A DNA stretch of 64,000 bases, taken from assembly GCA_021848345.1 (NCBI GenBank), contig JAJZUV010000010.1, positions 29,417 through 93,416 of the forward strand, read 5' to 3'. The first letter of the stretch is position 1, and the number at the start of each line of letters is the position of its first letter. A model generated the notes under the pieces. It had not been told where the DNA came from. It did not search any database and saw only the letters and a list, made by a program, of their open reading frames with translations. The DNA is from Pseudomonadota bacterium. Its GTDB lineage: Bacteria; Pseudomonadota; Gammaproteobacteria; Burkholderiales; Burkholderiaceae_C. Of the stretch, positions 42,494 to 51,007 are shown in pieces. Both the position numbers and the translations under genes were made by a program.

Positions 42494-43768
42494 ATGTTCT
42501 CTGTCCCGTTCCCGCCGCAGCCCCCGGTTCCTTCGATGGCAGGCTCCTCTCCCAAGGCCCCCACCCCGGCCTCCGATCAGGCCGCGGCGCCGACGCCGGG
42601 CGGAGCCGCGGCCGACGCGCCGCCGGATACCTCGATCGACCAGGCGCGGGTGCTGCTGCAGTCCATCCCCGTGGGCTTCGCCGGCAGCCTGGGCCCGGCG
42701 GCGGTGGTGGGCTGGCTGTTGCGCAACCACGTGGCGCACGACCGGCTGCTCGTCTGGTTCGGCGTCTTGTGCCTGGCGCACGTCGGGCGCATCGTGGTGT
42801 GGATCCTGGGGCGCGAGGACGTGGCCGCCGGGCGCAACGGGCCGCTGTGGATGCGCTGGTTGCGCCTGAGCGTGCTGGGGCTCGGCCTGATGTGGGCGGG
42901 GCTGCCCCTGATCCTTCCCGCCGCGCGCCCCTTCGACGAGATGCTGGTGACCGCGATGATCCTGGCGGTGTGCGGCGCCGGCGTGGCCCAGCAGTCCTCG
43001 GACGGATGGTCGGCGCTGTTGTTCATGCTGCCGCCGGCGCTGAGCATGAGCGCCCGGCTGCTGCTGTCCACGGACCCGACCCTGCGCACGGTCGGGGTGC
43101 TGATCTTCATCTACTTCGCCTACCTGACCCTGGCCACCTACCGCATCCAGTCGGCCTTCGTCGAGCTGTCGCGCCTGCACGCGACGGCGGCGAAGCTGTC
43201 GATGCACGACACCTTGACGGGCCTGCCGAACCGCATGGCGCTGCGCCGGCGATTGGAGGATGCGCTGGAGCGGGCGCGGCGCAACGGCACCGAGGTGGCG
43301 GTCGGCTACATGGACCTGGACGACTTCAAGCAGATCAACGATCGCCTGGGGCACGCCGCCGGCGACAAGCTGCTGCGCGAGGTGGCCCGTCGCTGGACCG
43401 CACGCATGCGCAGCAACGACGTGCTGGCCCGCCTGGGCGGCGACGAGTTCGTCATGGTGATCGCCGACATCGACCCGGACAACGCGCACGAGGAACTGGC
43501 CGCCGTGCTCCAGCGCATCGAGAGCGCCGCCGCCGAACCGCTGCGCCTGACGGCCACGCGCCAGGTGCGCATCCAGCTCAGCATGGGCGTGGCGCGCTTC
43601 CCAGCGGACGGCGCCGACATGGACGCGCTGCTGCGCAAGGCCGACGCCGCCATGTACCAGCTCAAGCAGCGCAAGGCCACGCGCGAGACCTGGTGGCAAC
43701 TCGGCGTGCGCTCGAGCGAGACCCTCAGCGTGGAGACGGACTCGCGCCCCGCAACAGCCACAGATTGA
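42494..43768 (+). CDS. Membrane-bound diguanylate cyclase (GGDEF)
   Basis: 424 residues from ATG 42494; a second in-frame ATG at 42536 is equally possible, neither has a clear ribosome site. Five or six hydrophobic segments fill residues 55-215, then a GGDEF domain: DTLTGLPNRMALRRRLEDAL, YMDLDDFKQINDRLGH, RLGGDEFVMVI (near residue 315). An RxxD inhibitory site (RSND) lies five residues before GGDEF, so product inhibition by c-di-GMP is expected. It is divergent from the pilus operon and could influence pilus-dependent surface behaviour. Its stop overlaps the convergent flippase gene by 44 bases. Confidence 0.92.
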   Translation: MFSVPFPPQPPVPSMAGSSPKAPTPASDQAAAPTPGGAAADAPPDTSIDQARVLLQSIPVGFAGSLGPAAVVGWLLRNHVAHDRLLVWFGVLCLAHVGRIVVWILGREDVAAGRNGPLWMRWLRLSVLGLGLMWAGLPLILPAARPFDEMLVTAMILAVCGAGVAQQSSDGWSALLFMLPPALSMSARLLLSTDPTLRTVGVLIFIYFAYLTLATYRIQSAFVELSRLHATAAKLSMHDTLTGLPNRMALRRRLEDALERARRNGTEVAVGYMDLDDFKQINDRLGHAAGDKLLREVARRWTARMRSNDVLARLGGDEFVMVIADIDPDNAHEELAAVLQRIESAAAEPLRLTATRQVRIQLSMGVARFPADGADMDALLRKADAAMYQLKQRKATRETWWQLGVRSSETLSVETDSRPATATD

Positions 43769-44960
43769 GCACGGCGTAGGCGGCGTAGCTGAGCAGCCAG
43801 GCCGCGGCGATCCACGCCAGGCCCGCGCGTGCCGCGCCGGCGGCCAGCAGCGCGGCGAACAGCGGCAGCGAGGCGAACTCGCCCAGCGCGATGGCGCGCG
43901 CCCTGCCCTGCGCGTACAGCGCGAACAGGGGCACCCAGGCCGCCACGCGCAGCAGGCTGCCGGCGAAGAACAGCGCCGTCGCGCCTGCGTCGGGGACGAA
44001 CGCGGGGCCGTACAGCGCCCGGAACAGCGGCGCGCGCAACACGAACAGGGCGACGAAGGCCAGCGCCGACGCGGGCAGCACCGCGCGGGCCGCCGCGCGC
44101 AGCTCGGGCAGCCAGTCGCGCGTGCCCGCGGCGCGACCCAGGCGCGGCAGGTAGAGCACCGACAGCACGCTGGCGGCCAGCGAGGTCACCCAGTCGGACA
44201 CGCGCCACAGCGCCTGCAGGCTGCCGGCGGCCTGCCAGGAAATCCCGTGCGCGGTGAGCGCCCGCGCGGCCAGCATGGAGGCTGGACCGAGCACGCCCAG
44301 CGCCAGCCCCGCCGGCAGGTAGCGCAGCAGTTGCGCCCGCGGCGCCGCCGCGGCGGGCGTCGTGCCCGGCACCGCGCGCAAGGTCCACGCCGCGACCGCC
44401 AGCGACAGCAGCGCCTGCACGGCGGCCAGCACCTGCACGACACGACCGGCCGGCGCGCAGACGGCGGCCAGCACCGCCACCCCGGCGCCCAGTGCGGCCA
44501 GCACGCCCTGCAGACGCAGGCGCTGCGCGCCCAGCCAGTAGCTGCCGGCCAGGGAGCCGAGGCTGATGCACACCCCGGCCAGGCCGCCGAGCACCAGATC
44601 CTCGCGCGGCAGCCCGAGGGCCGCCGCCCAGGGGCCGCGCCAGACCGCCACCGCGCACAACACGGCGGCCGCCGCGGCGCTGAGGGCGCCGCCGGCACCC
44701 AACGCCGCGCGCAGCAGGGCCGCGCGCCGCGGCGGATCGGCGCCGGCCACCAGCACGGCCAGACCACTGCCGAGTCCGGCGGCGACCACACCGACCACCA
44801 GGTCGAGCAGGGAGCTCATCTGGCCCCAGGCGACCACGCCGGCGGCTCCGGCGCGCAAGGCCAGCAGCTTGTCCACCGCCGAGCGGCCGAGCAGCCCGGC
44901 CAGCGCGATGCCCAGCGGCGCCAGCAGGCGCGCCCGCGCGGGCTCGGAGCCGGAGGCCAC
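43725..44960 (-). CDS. Polysaccharide flippase-like membrane protein (Wzx/MATE-like)
   Basis: About 411 residues from GTG 44960 (ASGSEPARARLL), 20 bases past the LysE-family stop; the tracked longer ORF is a shadow of that gene. Ten to twelve hydrophobic segments with the Wzx-like pattern: LGIALAGLLGRSAVDKLLAL, GGLAGVCISLGSLAGSYWLG, ALWRVSDWVTSLAASVLSVL. Members move lipid-linked oligosaccharides across the inner membrane or act as polysaccharide exporters. No glycosyltransferase genes are adjacent, so the cargo is unknown. Confidence 0.8.
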   Translation of the reverse strand: MASGSEPARARLLAPLGIALAGLLGRSAVDKLLALRAGAAGVVAWGQMSSLLDLVVGVVAAGLGSGLAVLVAGADPPRRAALLRAALGAGGALSAAAAAVLCAVAVWRGPWAAALGLPREDLVLGGLAGVCISLGSLAGSYWLGAQRLRLQGVLAALGAGVAVLAAVCAPAGRVVQVLAAVQALLSLAVAAWTLRAVPGTTPAAAAPRAQLLRYLPAGLALGVLGPASMLAARALTAHGISWQAAGSLQALWRVSDWVTSLAASVLSVLYLPRLGRAAGTRDWLPELRAAARAVLPASALAFVALFVLRAPLFRALYGPAFVPDAGATALFFAGSLLRVAAWVPLFALYAQGRARAIALGEFASLPLFAALLAAGAARAGLAWIAAAWLLSYAAYAVLNLWLLRGASPSPR

Positions 44961-44980
44961 GGCGGACGGAGCGCGGCGGC

Positions 44981-45637
44981 TCAGCGCCCCGCCGCCGCCT
45001 GCCAGACCAGCCGCAGCCCGAAGCCGCCGATCAGCAGCGAGGTGCCGCGCAGCAGGCCGCGGCGCATGCGCGCATAGGCGGCGCGCACCGAGGCGCGGGT
45101 GAACAGCGTGGCCAGGCTGAGATGCCAGCTCACCGAGCAGATGAAGATGGTGGCCACCGCGGCCGCGCGCACGGCCCACGGTGCGCCGGCCCCGAGCAGG
45201 CCGGCGAAGATGGTGGAGAAGAACACCAGCGCCTTCGGATTGGTCAGGTTGGTGAGCAGGCCGCGCCCGTAGCTGGCCGGCACCGATGCCCGCGCCGCTT
45301 GCGCGGCTGCCGCGTCTGCCGCCGCTCCCGCCGGCGGCGCGCTGCGCGACTGGCGCCAGATCGAGCGGGCCAGGTACAGCAGGTAGGCGCCGCCCAGCAG
45401 GGCGGCCACGCGTTGCGCGGGCCCGGCATGGCCCAGCAGCAGGCCCGCGCCGGCGGCAGCCAGGCTGGCGAGCAAGGTGCTGCCGCTGGCCACGCCCAGC
45501 GCGGTGGCGACGCCGTGGCGCCGCGAGACGTCGAGCGAGGCCTGGGTGACGGCCAGGAAGTTCGGCCCGGGAACGGCCAGCGCCGGCAGGTAGACCGCCA
45601 CCAGCGCGACCAGCAGGCTCCAGGTGCTTGCGTGCAT
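44981..45637 (-). CDS. LysE/RhtB-family amino-acid exporter
   Basis: 218 residues. Six hydrophobic segments with family signature VPGPNFLAVTQASLDVSRRHGVATALGVASGS near the N-terminus and GLLTNLTNPKALVFFSTIFAGLL in the middle. LysE/RhtB proteins export amino acids such as lysine, threonine or homoserine. The start lies one base past the DUF2889 stop, so the three leftward genes DUF2889, exporter and flippase probably form an operon. The middle Ala-rich loop (PAGAAADAAAAQAARA) is longer than usual. Confidence 0.93.
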   Translation of the reverse strand: MHASTWSLLVALVAVYLPALAVPGPNFLAVTQASLDVSRRHGVATALGVASGSTLLASLAAAGAGLLLGHAGPAQRVAALLGGAYLLYLARSIWRQSRSAPPAGAAADAAAAQAARASVPASYGRGLLTNLTNPKALVFFSTIFAGLLGAGAPWAVRAAAVATIFICSVSWHLSLATLFTRASVRAAYARMRRGLLRGTSLLIGGFGLRLVWQAAAGR

Positions 45638-45638
45638 G

Positions 45639-46292
45639 TCAGCTCCGGTGAAAGCGCGGCCAGTTGCGCAACACCACCTCGCCCTCGGCGCGGTAGGCGT
45701 AGCAGGTGTCGATCTGGCGCGGGCGGCCCTGGGCGTCCACGGCCTCGGTGCGCTCGGGGAATTCCGACACCAGGGACTGGAAGGCGGTGGTGGCGATGGG
45801 CCCGAGCAGTTCCTTCAGGTGGGTGCAGTTGGCGGCATTGGCCAGGCGCTCGCGCACGGCCTTGTTCCAGCCGGCGACCATGCGTAGGCCCACCAGCGCC
45901 TGCAGCGCGGCGCCGGCCTGCGGGCATTCGGTGTAGGGCGCGGCGTCGGCGAAGGCCTGCACCGCGCGCACGGTGTAGTCGGCGTCGAACACCAGGCGCA
46001 TGCCGAGGTCGTGGATCGGCTCGTCGGCCTCCACCACACGCCCGGCCCGCCCGAGTTCCTGCGCGAAGGGCTTGGTGTCGCGCAAGCGGGCCTCGATCTC
46101 GTACAGCCCGTCGCTGCGGCGAAAACCGCGCATCTCGATGCGCCGCAGGTGCAACTCCTCGCGCGTGACGGCGTCCGCGTCGAATGCGGGGCCGGGGCCG
46201 TGTGCGGAAGACGCCGGGGAATCGGGAGACGCCGGGGAATCGGCAGTCGCTGGGGGAACCGGGGAAGCTGAAGAATAGGGATGGGAGTTCAC
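45639..46292 (-). CDS. DUF2889 family protein
   Basis: 217 residues from GTG 46292 (NSHPYSSASP). The conserved core begins REELHLRRIEMRGFRRSDGLYEIEARLRD and continues DLGMRLVFDADYTVRAVQAF, CTHLKELLGPIATTAFQSL and DTCYAYRAEGEVVLRNWPRF. DUF2889 proteins occur in aromatic and steroid degradation loci but their function is unknown. The N-terminal 35 residues are Pro/Ser/Ala-rich and come from an 18-base repeat unit with GACGCCGGGGAATCG. It starts the leftward operon with the LysE-family exporter. Confidence 0.8.
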   Translation of the reverse strand: MNSHPYSSASPVPPATADSPASPDSPASSAHGPGPAFDADAVTREELHLRRIEMRGFRRSDGLYEIEARLRDTKPFAQELGRAGRVVEADEPIHDLGMRLVFDADYTVRAVQAFADAAPYTECPQAGAALQALVGLRMVAGWNKAVRERLANAANCTHLKELLGPIATTAFQSLVSEFPERTEAVDAQGRPRQIDTCYAYRAEGEVVLRNWPRFHRS

Positions 46293-46439
46293 GGCGGGAA
46301 TCCGGGCTTGCGGGCAGCGCGCCGCGCCGACGGCCGGCGGCCTCGGGCGGCGCGCCCGCAGCCAGCATATCCGTTTTGCGTGCGGGGCTCCGGAGCCGGT
46401 CGCCGCCGCGGGCGCCGCGCCCTGCCCTACCATGGCCCG

Positions 46440-47318
46440 ATGCACGGCATGGACCCCATCGCGCTGGCCCTGGTACTCGGCGGCGCCTCGCTGCATGCGA
46501 CCTGGAACCTGTTCGCCAAGAAGGCCGCGGCCGGGCTGCCCTTCATCTGGCTCTACGACCTGCTCAGCGTGCTGGTGTTCGCGCCTTTCGCGCTGTGGGC
46601 CTGGCACGACGCCGGCGCGCCGCTGGGGCCGGCGGCCTGGGCCGCCATCGCCGGCAGCAGCGTGGCGCACCAGTTGTACGCGCTGGCCTTGCAGCGCGGC
46701 TACCGGGAGGGCGATTTCTCGGTGGTGTACCCGGTGGCGCGCGGAAGCGGGCCGCTGGTGGCGGTGCTGGCGGCGGTGGCGCTGCTGGGCGAACGCCCGC
46801 CCGCGGCGGCCTGGGCCGGCATCGGCGCCATCCTGCTGGGCATCGCGCTGATCTCCGGGCTGCGCCTGCGCGGGCGCCGCGGCGCGCGGCCGACGGGCCC
46901 GGGGCTGCTGTGGGGCCTGCTTACCGGTGCGATGATCGCCACCTACACGGTGATCGACGGCTGGACCATGGGCCGGCTGCGGGTCGATCCGATCGTCTAC
47001 TACGTGCTCGGCCTGGCGCTGCGCGCGGCGCTGATGGCTCCGCTGGCATTGCGCGACACGCCGGCGCTGCGCGAACAGTGGCGGCGCAATGCGCGGGCCA
47101 TCGCCGCGGTGGGCGTGCTGTCGCCGCTGGCCTACCTGATGGTCCTGTACGCGATGGGGCGGGCGCCGCTGGCCTACGTGGCGCCGGCGCGCGAACTCTC
47201 GCTGCTCATCGGCATGCTGCTCGGCGCATGGGTCCTGCGCGAGGCGGTCGGCCCCGCGCGCCTGCTGGGTGCGGGCTCGATGCTGGCCGGCGTGGTGCTG
47301 CTGGCCGTGGCGCGCTGA
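46440..47318 (+). CDS. EamA-family transporter
   Basis: 292 residues starting MHGMDPIALALVLGG (an ATG nine bases later is equally good). Ten hydrophobic segments in two EamA repeats: LHATWNLFAKKAAAGLPFIW, EGDFSVVYPVARGSGPLVAV, then [20 protein letters not shown] in the second repeat. Members export or import small metabolites; the specificity is unknown. The 3' end overlaps the convergent TauE/SafE gene by 145 bases. Confidence 0.9.
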   Translation: MHGMDPIALALVLGGASLHATWNLFAKKAAAGLPFIWLYDLLSVLVFAPFALWAWHDAGAPLGPAAWAAIAGSSVAHQLYALALQRGYREGDFSVVYPVARGSGPLVAVLAAVALLGERPPAAAWAGIGAILLGIALISGLRLRGRRGARPTGPGLLWGLLTGAMIATYTVIDGWTMGRLRVDPIVYYVLGLALRAALMAPLALRDTPALREQWRRNARAIAAVGVLSPLAYLMVLYAMGRAPLAYVAPARELSLLIGMLLGAWVLREAVGPARLLGAGSMLAGVVLLAVAR

Positions 47319-48073
47319 GGCCGGGCCGCCGCGCCGTGGCCCGGCAGGCTCTGCGCCAGCAGGCCCAGCCCGATCGCGACCAGGCCGGCGTACACGTAGC
47401 GCACGAAGCCCTGCGGATGCATGCGCCGGTTGAGCCAGCGGCCGAGCAGCACGGCCGGGATCGCCGCCGGCAGGCCCAGCAGGTAGTAGCGCGTCACCTC
47501 GGGCACCCACAGGCCGCTGACGCGGTAGCCGATCAGGGCCAGCACGCCGGCCGGCAGGAAATAGCCCTGCAAGGTCGCGCGGAACTGCTGCGAGTTCCAG
47601 CGCCGCATGGTTCCGTACACCACCAGCGGCGGCCCGTTCATGCCGTAGGCGGCGCCGAGCACTCCGGCGCTGAAGCCGCAGGCCAGCAGCCACGGCAGGC
47701 GCTCGGTCGGCAGATGGGGAGGCTTGCGCCCGAGCAGGCCGTAGATGGCGAAGGCGACGATCAGCAGCGCCAGCACCAGCTTCACCGGCGACTGGTACGG
47801 GCTGGCCAGCAGCAGCAGGCCGCAGGGAATGCCCGCCAGCGAGGGCAGCAGCAGCCCCAGACTGCCGCGCAGGTGCACGTGGCGCCAGTCCTGCGCCACC
47901 ACGCTGGCGGCGATGGTGGTGGACAGCAGCACCACCAGCGGCGTGACCACGCGCAGCGGCAGGGCCAGCGCCAGCAGCGGCACCGCGAACAGGGCCTCGC
48001 CGAAACCGAAGGTGGAGCGGATCAGCGTGGCGGCGAACACGATGCCGAGCACGTACAGGGTGGCGTGGTCCAT
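47174..48073 (-). CDS. TauE/SafE-family sulfite exporter-like membrane protein with extended C-terminus
   Basis: 299 residues from [20 protein letters not shown]. Eight hydrophobic segments in two repeats: [20 protein letters not shown] and [20 protein letters not shown] are the paired family motifs. Relatives normally end near [10 protein letters not shown] (about residue 246); here the frame stays open for some 50 more residues of Ser/Ala/Arg-rich sequence that is antisense to the EamA 3' end. The family core is complete; the tail is probably not functional. Substrate may be sulfite, a sulfonate or another organic anion. Confidence 0.88.
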   Translation of the reverse strand: MDHATLYVLGIVFAATLIRSTFGFGEALFAVPLLALALPLRVVTPLVVLLSTTIAASVVAQDWRHVHLRGSLGLLLPSLAGIPCGLLLLASPYQSPVKLVLALLIVAFAIYGLLGRKPPHLPTERLPWLLACGFSAGVLGAAYGMNGPPLVVYGTMRRWNSQQFRATLQGYFLPAGVLALIGYRVSGLWVPEVTRYYLLGLPAAIPAVLLGRWLNRRMHPQGFVRYVYAGLVAIGLGLLAQSLPGHGAAARPQRATASSTTPASIEPAPSRRAGPTASRRTHAPSSMPMSSESSRAGAT

Positions 48074-48132
48074 GGGCCCATTCTGCGGGAAGCTCAGGCA
48101 CACTGTGGAGCCATCACTTTCCGGGACCCTCC

Positions 48133-49173
48133 ATGCAAGCCGTGATCTACGATTCCTTCGGCGCCCGCCCGCAGTTGCGCTCGGTGCCCGACCCCACCCC
48201 CGAGCCCCACGGCGTGGTGATTCGCGTGATGGCTACCGGCGTGTGCCGCAGCGACTGGCACGGCTGGATGGGACACGACCCCGACATCCGCCTGCCGCAC
48301 GTTCCGGGGCACGAGTTCGCGGGCGTGGTGGTGGCCGCCGGCTCGCAGGTGCGGCGCTGGAAGGCCGGGGACCGTGTAACCATGCCCTTCGTCGCGGCTT
48401 GCGGCGCCTGCCCCGAGTGCCATTCGGGCAACCAGCAGGTGTGCGACCACCAGTTCCAGCCCGGCTTCACGCACTGGGGCTCCTTCGCCCAGTACGTGGC
48501 CGTGAGCCAGGCGGACCTGAACCTGGTGCGACTGCCCGAGGCCATGGACTTCGGCACCGCGGCCAGCCTGGGCTGCCGCTTCGTCACCTCCTACCGCGCC
48601 GTGGTCGACCAGGGGCGGGCCTCGCCGGGGCAGTGGGTGGCCGTGCACGGCTGCGGCGGCGTGGGGCTGTCGGCGGTGATGATCGCCAGCGCGGCCGGCG
48701 CCCGCGTGGTGGCCGTGGACATCGCGGACGACAAGCTCGAGCTGGCGCGCGAGCTGGGGGCGCAGGCGACGGTCAACGCCTCGCGCGTGGCCGACGTGGT
48801 GGAGGCGGTGCGCGAGATCACCGACGGCGGCGCCCATGTCTCGCTGGACGCGCTGGGCCACCCGAGCACCTGTTTCAACTCCATCGCCAACCTGCGCAAG
48901 CGCGGCCGCCACGTGCAGGTGGGGCTGATGCTGGGGGAACACGCCACGCCGGCGGTACCGATGAGCCGGGTGATCGCCAACGAGCTGGAAATCGTCGGCA
49001 GCCACGGCATGCAGGCCCACCGCTACGGCACCATGTTCGGCCTGGTGGATGCCGCGAGCCTCGACCTCCGGCGCCTCGTGGGCCGCACCGTGAGCCTGGA
49101 GCAATCCATCGACGTGCTCACGTCCATGGACGCCTTCGCGGGGGTCGGGGTGACGGTGGTCACCGAATTCTGA
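48133..49173 (+). CDS. Zinc-dependent alcohol dehydrogenase
   Basis: 346 residues. GroES domain with catalytic-zinc ligands Cys ([10 protein letters not shown]) and GHE ([12 protein letters not shown]), and structural-zinc cysteines [15 protein letters not shown]. Rossmann part [20 protein letters not shown]. It oxidises alcohols or reduces aldehydes with NAD(H). The gene is divergent from the TauE gene with 59 bases between starts. A ribosome site is not strong (GGGACCCTCC). The exact alcohol is unknown. Confidence 0.93.
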   Translation: MQAVIYDSFGARPQLRSVPDPTPEPHGVVIRVMATGVCRSDWHGWMGHDPDIRLPHVPGHEFAGVVVAAGSQVRRWKAGDRVTMPFVAACGACPECHSGNQQVCDHQFQPGFTHWGSFAQYVAVSQADLNLVRLPEAMDFGTAASLGCRFVTSYRAVVDQGRASPGQWVAVHGCGGVGLSAVMIASAAGARVVAVDIADDKLELARELGAQATVNASRVADVVEAVREITDGGAHVSLDALGHPSTCFNSIANLRKRGRHVQVGLMLGEHATPAVPMSRVIANELEIVGSHGMQAHRYGTMFGLVDAASLDLRRLVGRTVSLEQSIDVLTSMDAFAGVGVTVVTEF

Positions 49174-49221
49174 ACCCCGTCGGCGGGAGCCGCATGGCGG
49201 CCCCCGCCGGATGCACGGGTC

Positions 49222-49635
49222 TTACATCGACTTCTTGATGTCGCCGCAGGCCACGTACTTCTTGATGTCCTTGGCGCTTTCGTGCACGTTGATGGCCATC
49301 GGGCTGGCCATCAGGGTGTCGATGGACACGGGCACCACGGTGCTGGACTTGCCGCCCTTCACCGGGGACAGGCCGAACTTGGGCTTGGGATCGAGCTTGT
49401 CGCAGGTGCCGGGGTGGATGTGCGCCGGTTGCGCCACGCCCGCCGGGCCGCCCTGCAGGTGGATCTGCACCAGCGTGCCCTTGCCGTGGGGCGTCAGGGT
49501 GGCGTAGCCGGTCTCGCCCGAGCCGTTCTGCGCCGACAGCTCGATTTTCATGCCCATGTCGGCCGCCGAGGCCGAAGATTGCGCAACAAAGCCAACACCC
49601 GCGGCCAAAGCCAGGCCAATAAGCAGTTTGTTCAT
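49222..49635 (-). CDS. Secreted protein with a His-rich CHRD/superoxide-dismutase-like core
   Basis: 137 residues from MNKLLIGLALAAGVGFVAQS. Signal peptide ends near SASAA. The core (YATLTPHGKGTLVQIHLQGG, AQPAHIHPGTCDKLDPKPKF, VSIDTLMASPMAINVHESAK) has strand pairs and the AHIHPGTC motif that recalls CHRD and Cu/Zn-SOD-type barrels; the later Cys in VACGDIK could form a disulfide. It lacks the complete ligand set of SOD. A periplasmic metal-binding or stress role is inferred. Preceded by a short stem-loop in its promoter region. Confidence 0.7.
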   Translation of the reverse strand: MNKLLIGLALAAGVGFVAQSSASAADMGMKIELSAQNGSGETGYATLTPHGKGTLVQIHLQGGPAGVAQPAHIHPGTCDKLDPKPKFGLSPVKGGKSSTVVPVSIDTLMASPMAINVHESAKDIKKYVACGDIKKSM

Positions 49636-49674
49636 GGGAAATCCCCTTGGGTAGTCGAACATACGACCGGATCG

Positions 49675-49692
49675 GATGGTAGAAATACCATC
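49675..49692. promoter_or_regulatory. Stem-loop in the gap between the DUF1501 gene and the secreted-protein gene
   Basis: GATGGTA, loop GAAA, TACCATC, with further ACCAT/ATGGT words around it. It lies 40 bases upstream of the secreted-protein ATG and just past the DUF1501 stop, so it could be either an operator or a terminator arm. Nothing more can be decided by eye. Confidence 0.3.
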
Positions 49693-49756
49693 ACAACCAC
49701 ATGGTAAACATGGTCTTGTCCCGGTCCGAATGCCTTGGCCGAGGGCGCGAACGGGC

Positions 49757-50965
49757 TCAGACGCAGTGCAGGTCCAGCGGCCGGCTGCCCGGGAACACGG
49801 CTTGCACGCGGCGCGGGTCCAGGCCCCACAGGCGCGCGAACAGGCCGCCGAGCAGGTCGCGGTCGTTGCTGAGCACCGGGTAGTCGCGGTTCTGGTTCAG
49901 GGTGGTGGGGGTGAGCGAGACCTGCTCGCCCAGGATGCGCCCGCCGCGCACGCCGCCGCCCAGCACCCAGTACACGCTGCCGTGCCCGTGGTCGGTGCCG
50001 CGGTTGCCGTTCTCGCGGAAGGTGCGACCGAACTCGCTGAGCACCACCACCGTGGTGTCGCGCCAGGAGGGGCCCAGGGCGCGCGCCAGCGCGGCCAGGC
50101 CCTCGCCGAGCGCCGCGAGCTTGTCGGAGAGCTGGCCGTGGGCGCCGTTGCTCGTGGCCTGGTAGACATGGGTGTCCCAGCCGCCGACGTCGACGAAGCC
50201 GATGTCGAAACTGTCGCGCATGAGCGCGCCGATGCGCGCCGCCTCGGCCACGAAGCCGCGCGGCGCCACCGCGCCCCGGCTGGCCGCGCGCATCTCGGCG
50301 TTCCAGTCGGCCGCGCGCATGTCCCGCGCCACGGTGGCCTGCACCGCGAAGCCCTCGCGCACCGAGGCGCCTTGCGCGGTGCCGCCCCACATGCGCTCCA
50401 GCAGGGCCTGCTGCGCCGGCGCCGGGGCCGGACGGCCGGCGCCGCCCACGGCCAGGTTGGGTACGTGCCGGGGTCCACGCAGGGACAGGGGCAATTGCGC
50501 GCTGAAGGCCATCGGCCGCGCGTCGGCGCCGAGCTGCTGCAGCAGACGATTGAGAAATCCGTCGTCGTAGCGCAGGGTGTGCTCACCCTGGCCGAGTTCG
50601 ATGTGGTCCTGGGTCTCGAAGTGGCTGCGGCTCAGGTCGCGCGTGCCGGCGAAGGGCACGAAGGCGAGCTGACCCGCCTGCCACAGCGGCAGCAGGCTCG
50701 CGCGCAGCGACGGATGCAGGGCCCAGTCGGCGTCCAGCGCGGTGGCCGCGTCGGCTCCGCTTCCCGGGCGCGGCACCGCGATGTTCGGCCGCGACTCGTA
50801 GTAGAAGTCGCTGGCGTAGGGCACCAGCGCATTGGACGCGTCGTAGGCACCGCGCAGGAACACCAGGATGAATTTGGGACCGCGTGCCACCGGCGCGGCC
50901 CACAGCGTGGCGGCCGGCAGGCCGAGCGTGGCCGCGGCGGCCCCCAGCAGATGGCGTCGTTGCAT
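49757..50965 (-). CDS. Exported DUF1501 protein
   Basis: 402 residues. Tat-like signal: MQRRHLLGAAAATLGLPAATLWA. The DUF1501 core follows (alkaline-phosphatase-like fold): FILVFLRGAYDASNALVP, SHFETQDHIELG, FDIGFVDVGGWDTHVYQ, TTVVVLSEFGRTFRENGNRG, TDHGHGSVYWVLGG. Asp/His positions suited for metal binding are conserved. It is almost always paired with a DUF1800 gene, as here (42 bases after it). Function unknown; a role in a periplasmic hydrolase or assembly pathway is inferred. Confidence 0.88.
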   Translation of the reverse strand: MQRRHLLGAAAATLGLPAATLWAAPVARGPKFILVFLRGAYDASNALVPYASDFYYESRPNIAVPRPGSGADAATALDADWALHPSLRASLLPLWQAGQLAFVPFAGTRDLSRSHFETQDHIELGQGEHTLRYDDGFLNRLLQQLGADARPMAFSAQLPLSLRGPRHVPNLAVGGAGRPAPAPAQQALLERMWGGTAQGASVREGFAVQATVARDMRAADWNAEMRAASRGAVAPRGFVAEAARIGALMRDSFDIGFVDVGGWDTHVYQATSNGAHGQLSDKLAALGEGLAALARALGPSWRDTTVVVLSEFGRTFRENGNRGTDHGHGSVYWVLGGGVRGGRILGEQVSLTPTTLNQNRDYPVLSNDRDLLGGLFARLWGLDPRRVQAVFPGSRPLDLHCV

Positions 50966-51007
50966 GGTCGTGGCTCCGGGTTGCGGTTGCGACAGGGGGA
51001 CAAAGCC

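Noticed and set aside
46207-46245. Short repeat GACGCCGGGGAATCG as a regulatory repeat
   Set aside because: Lies inside the low-complexity N-terminal coding region of the DUF2889 gene and has only two copies.
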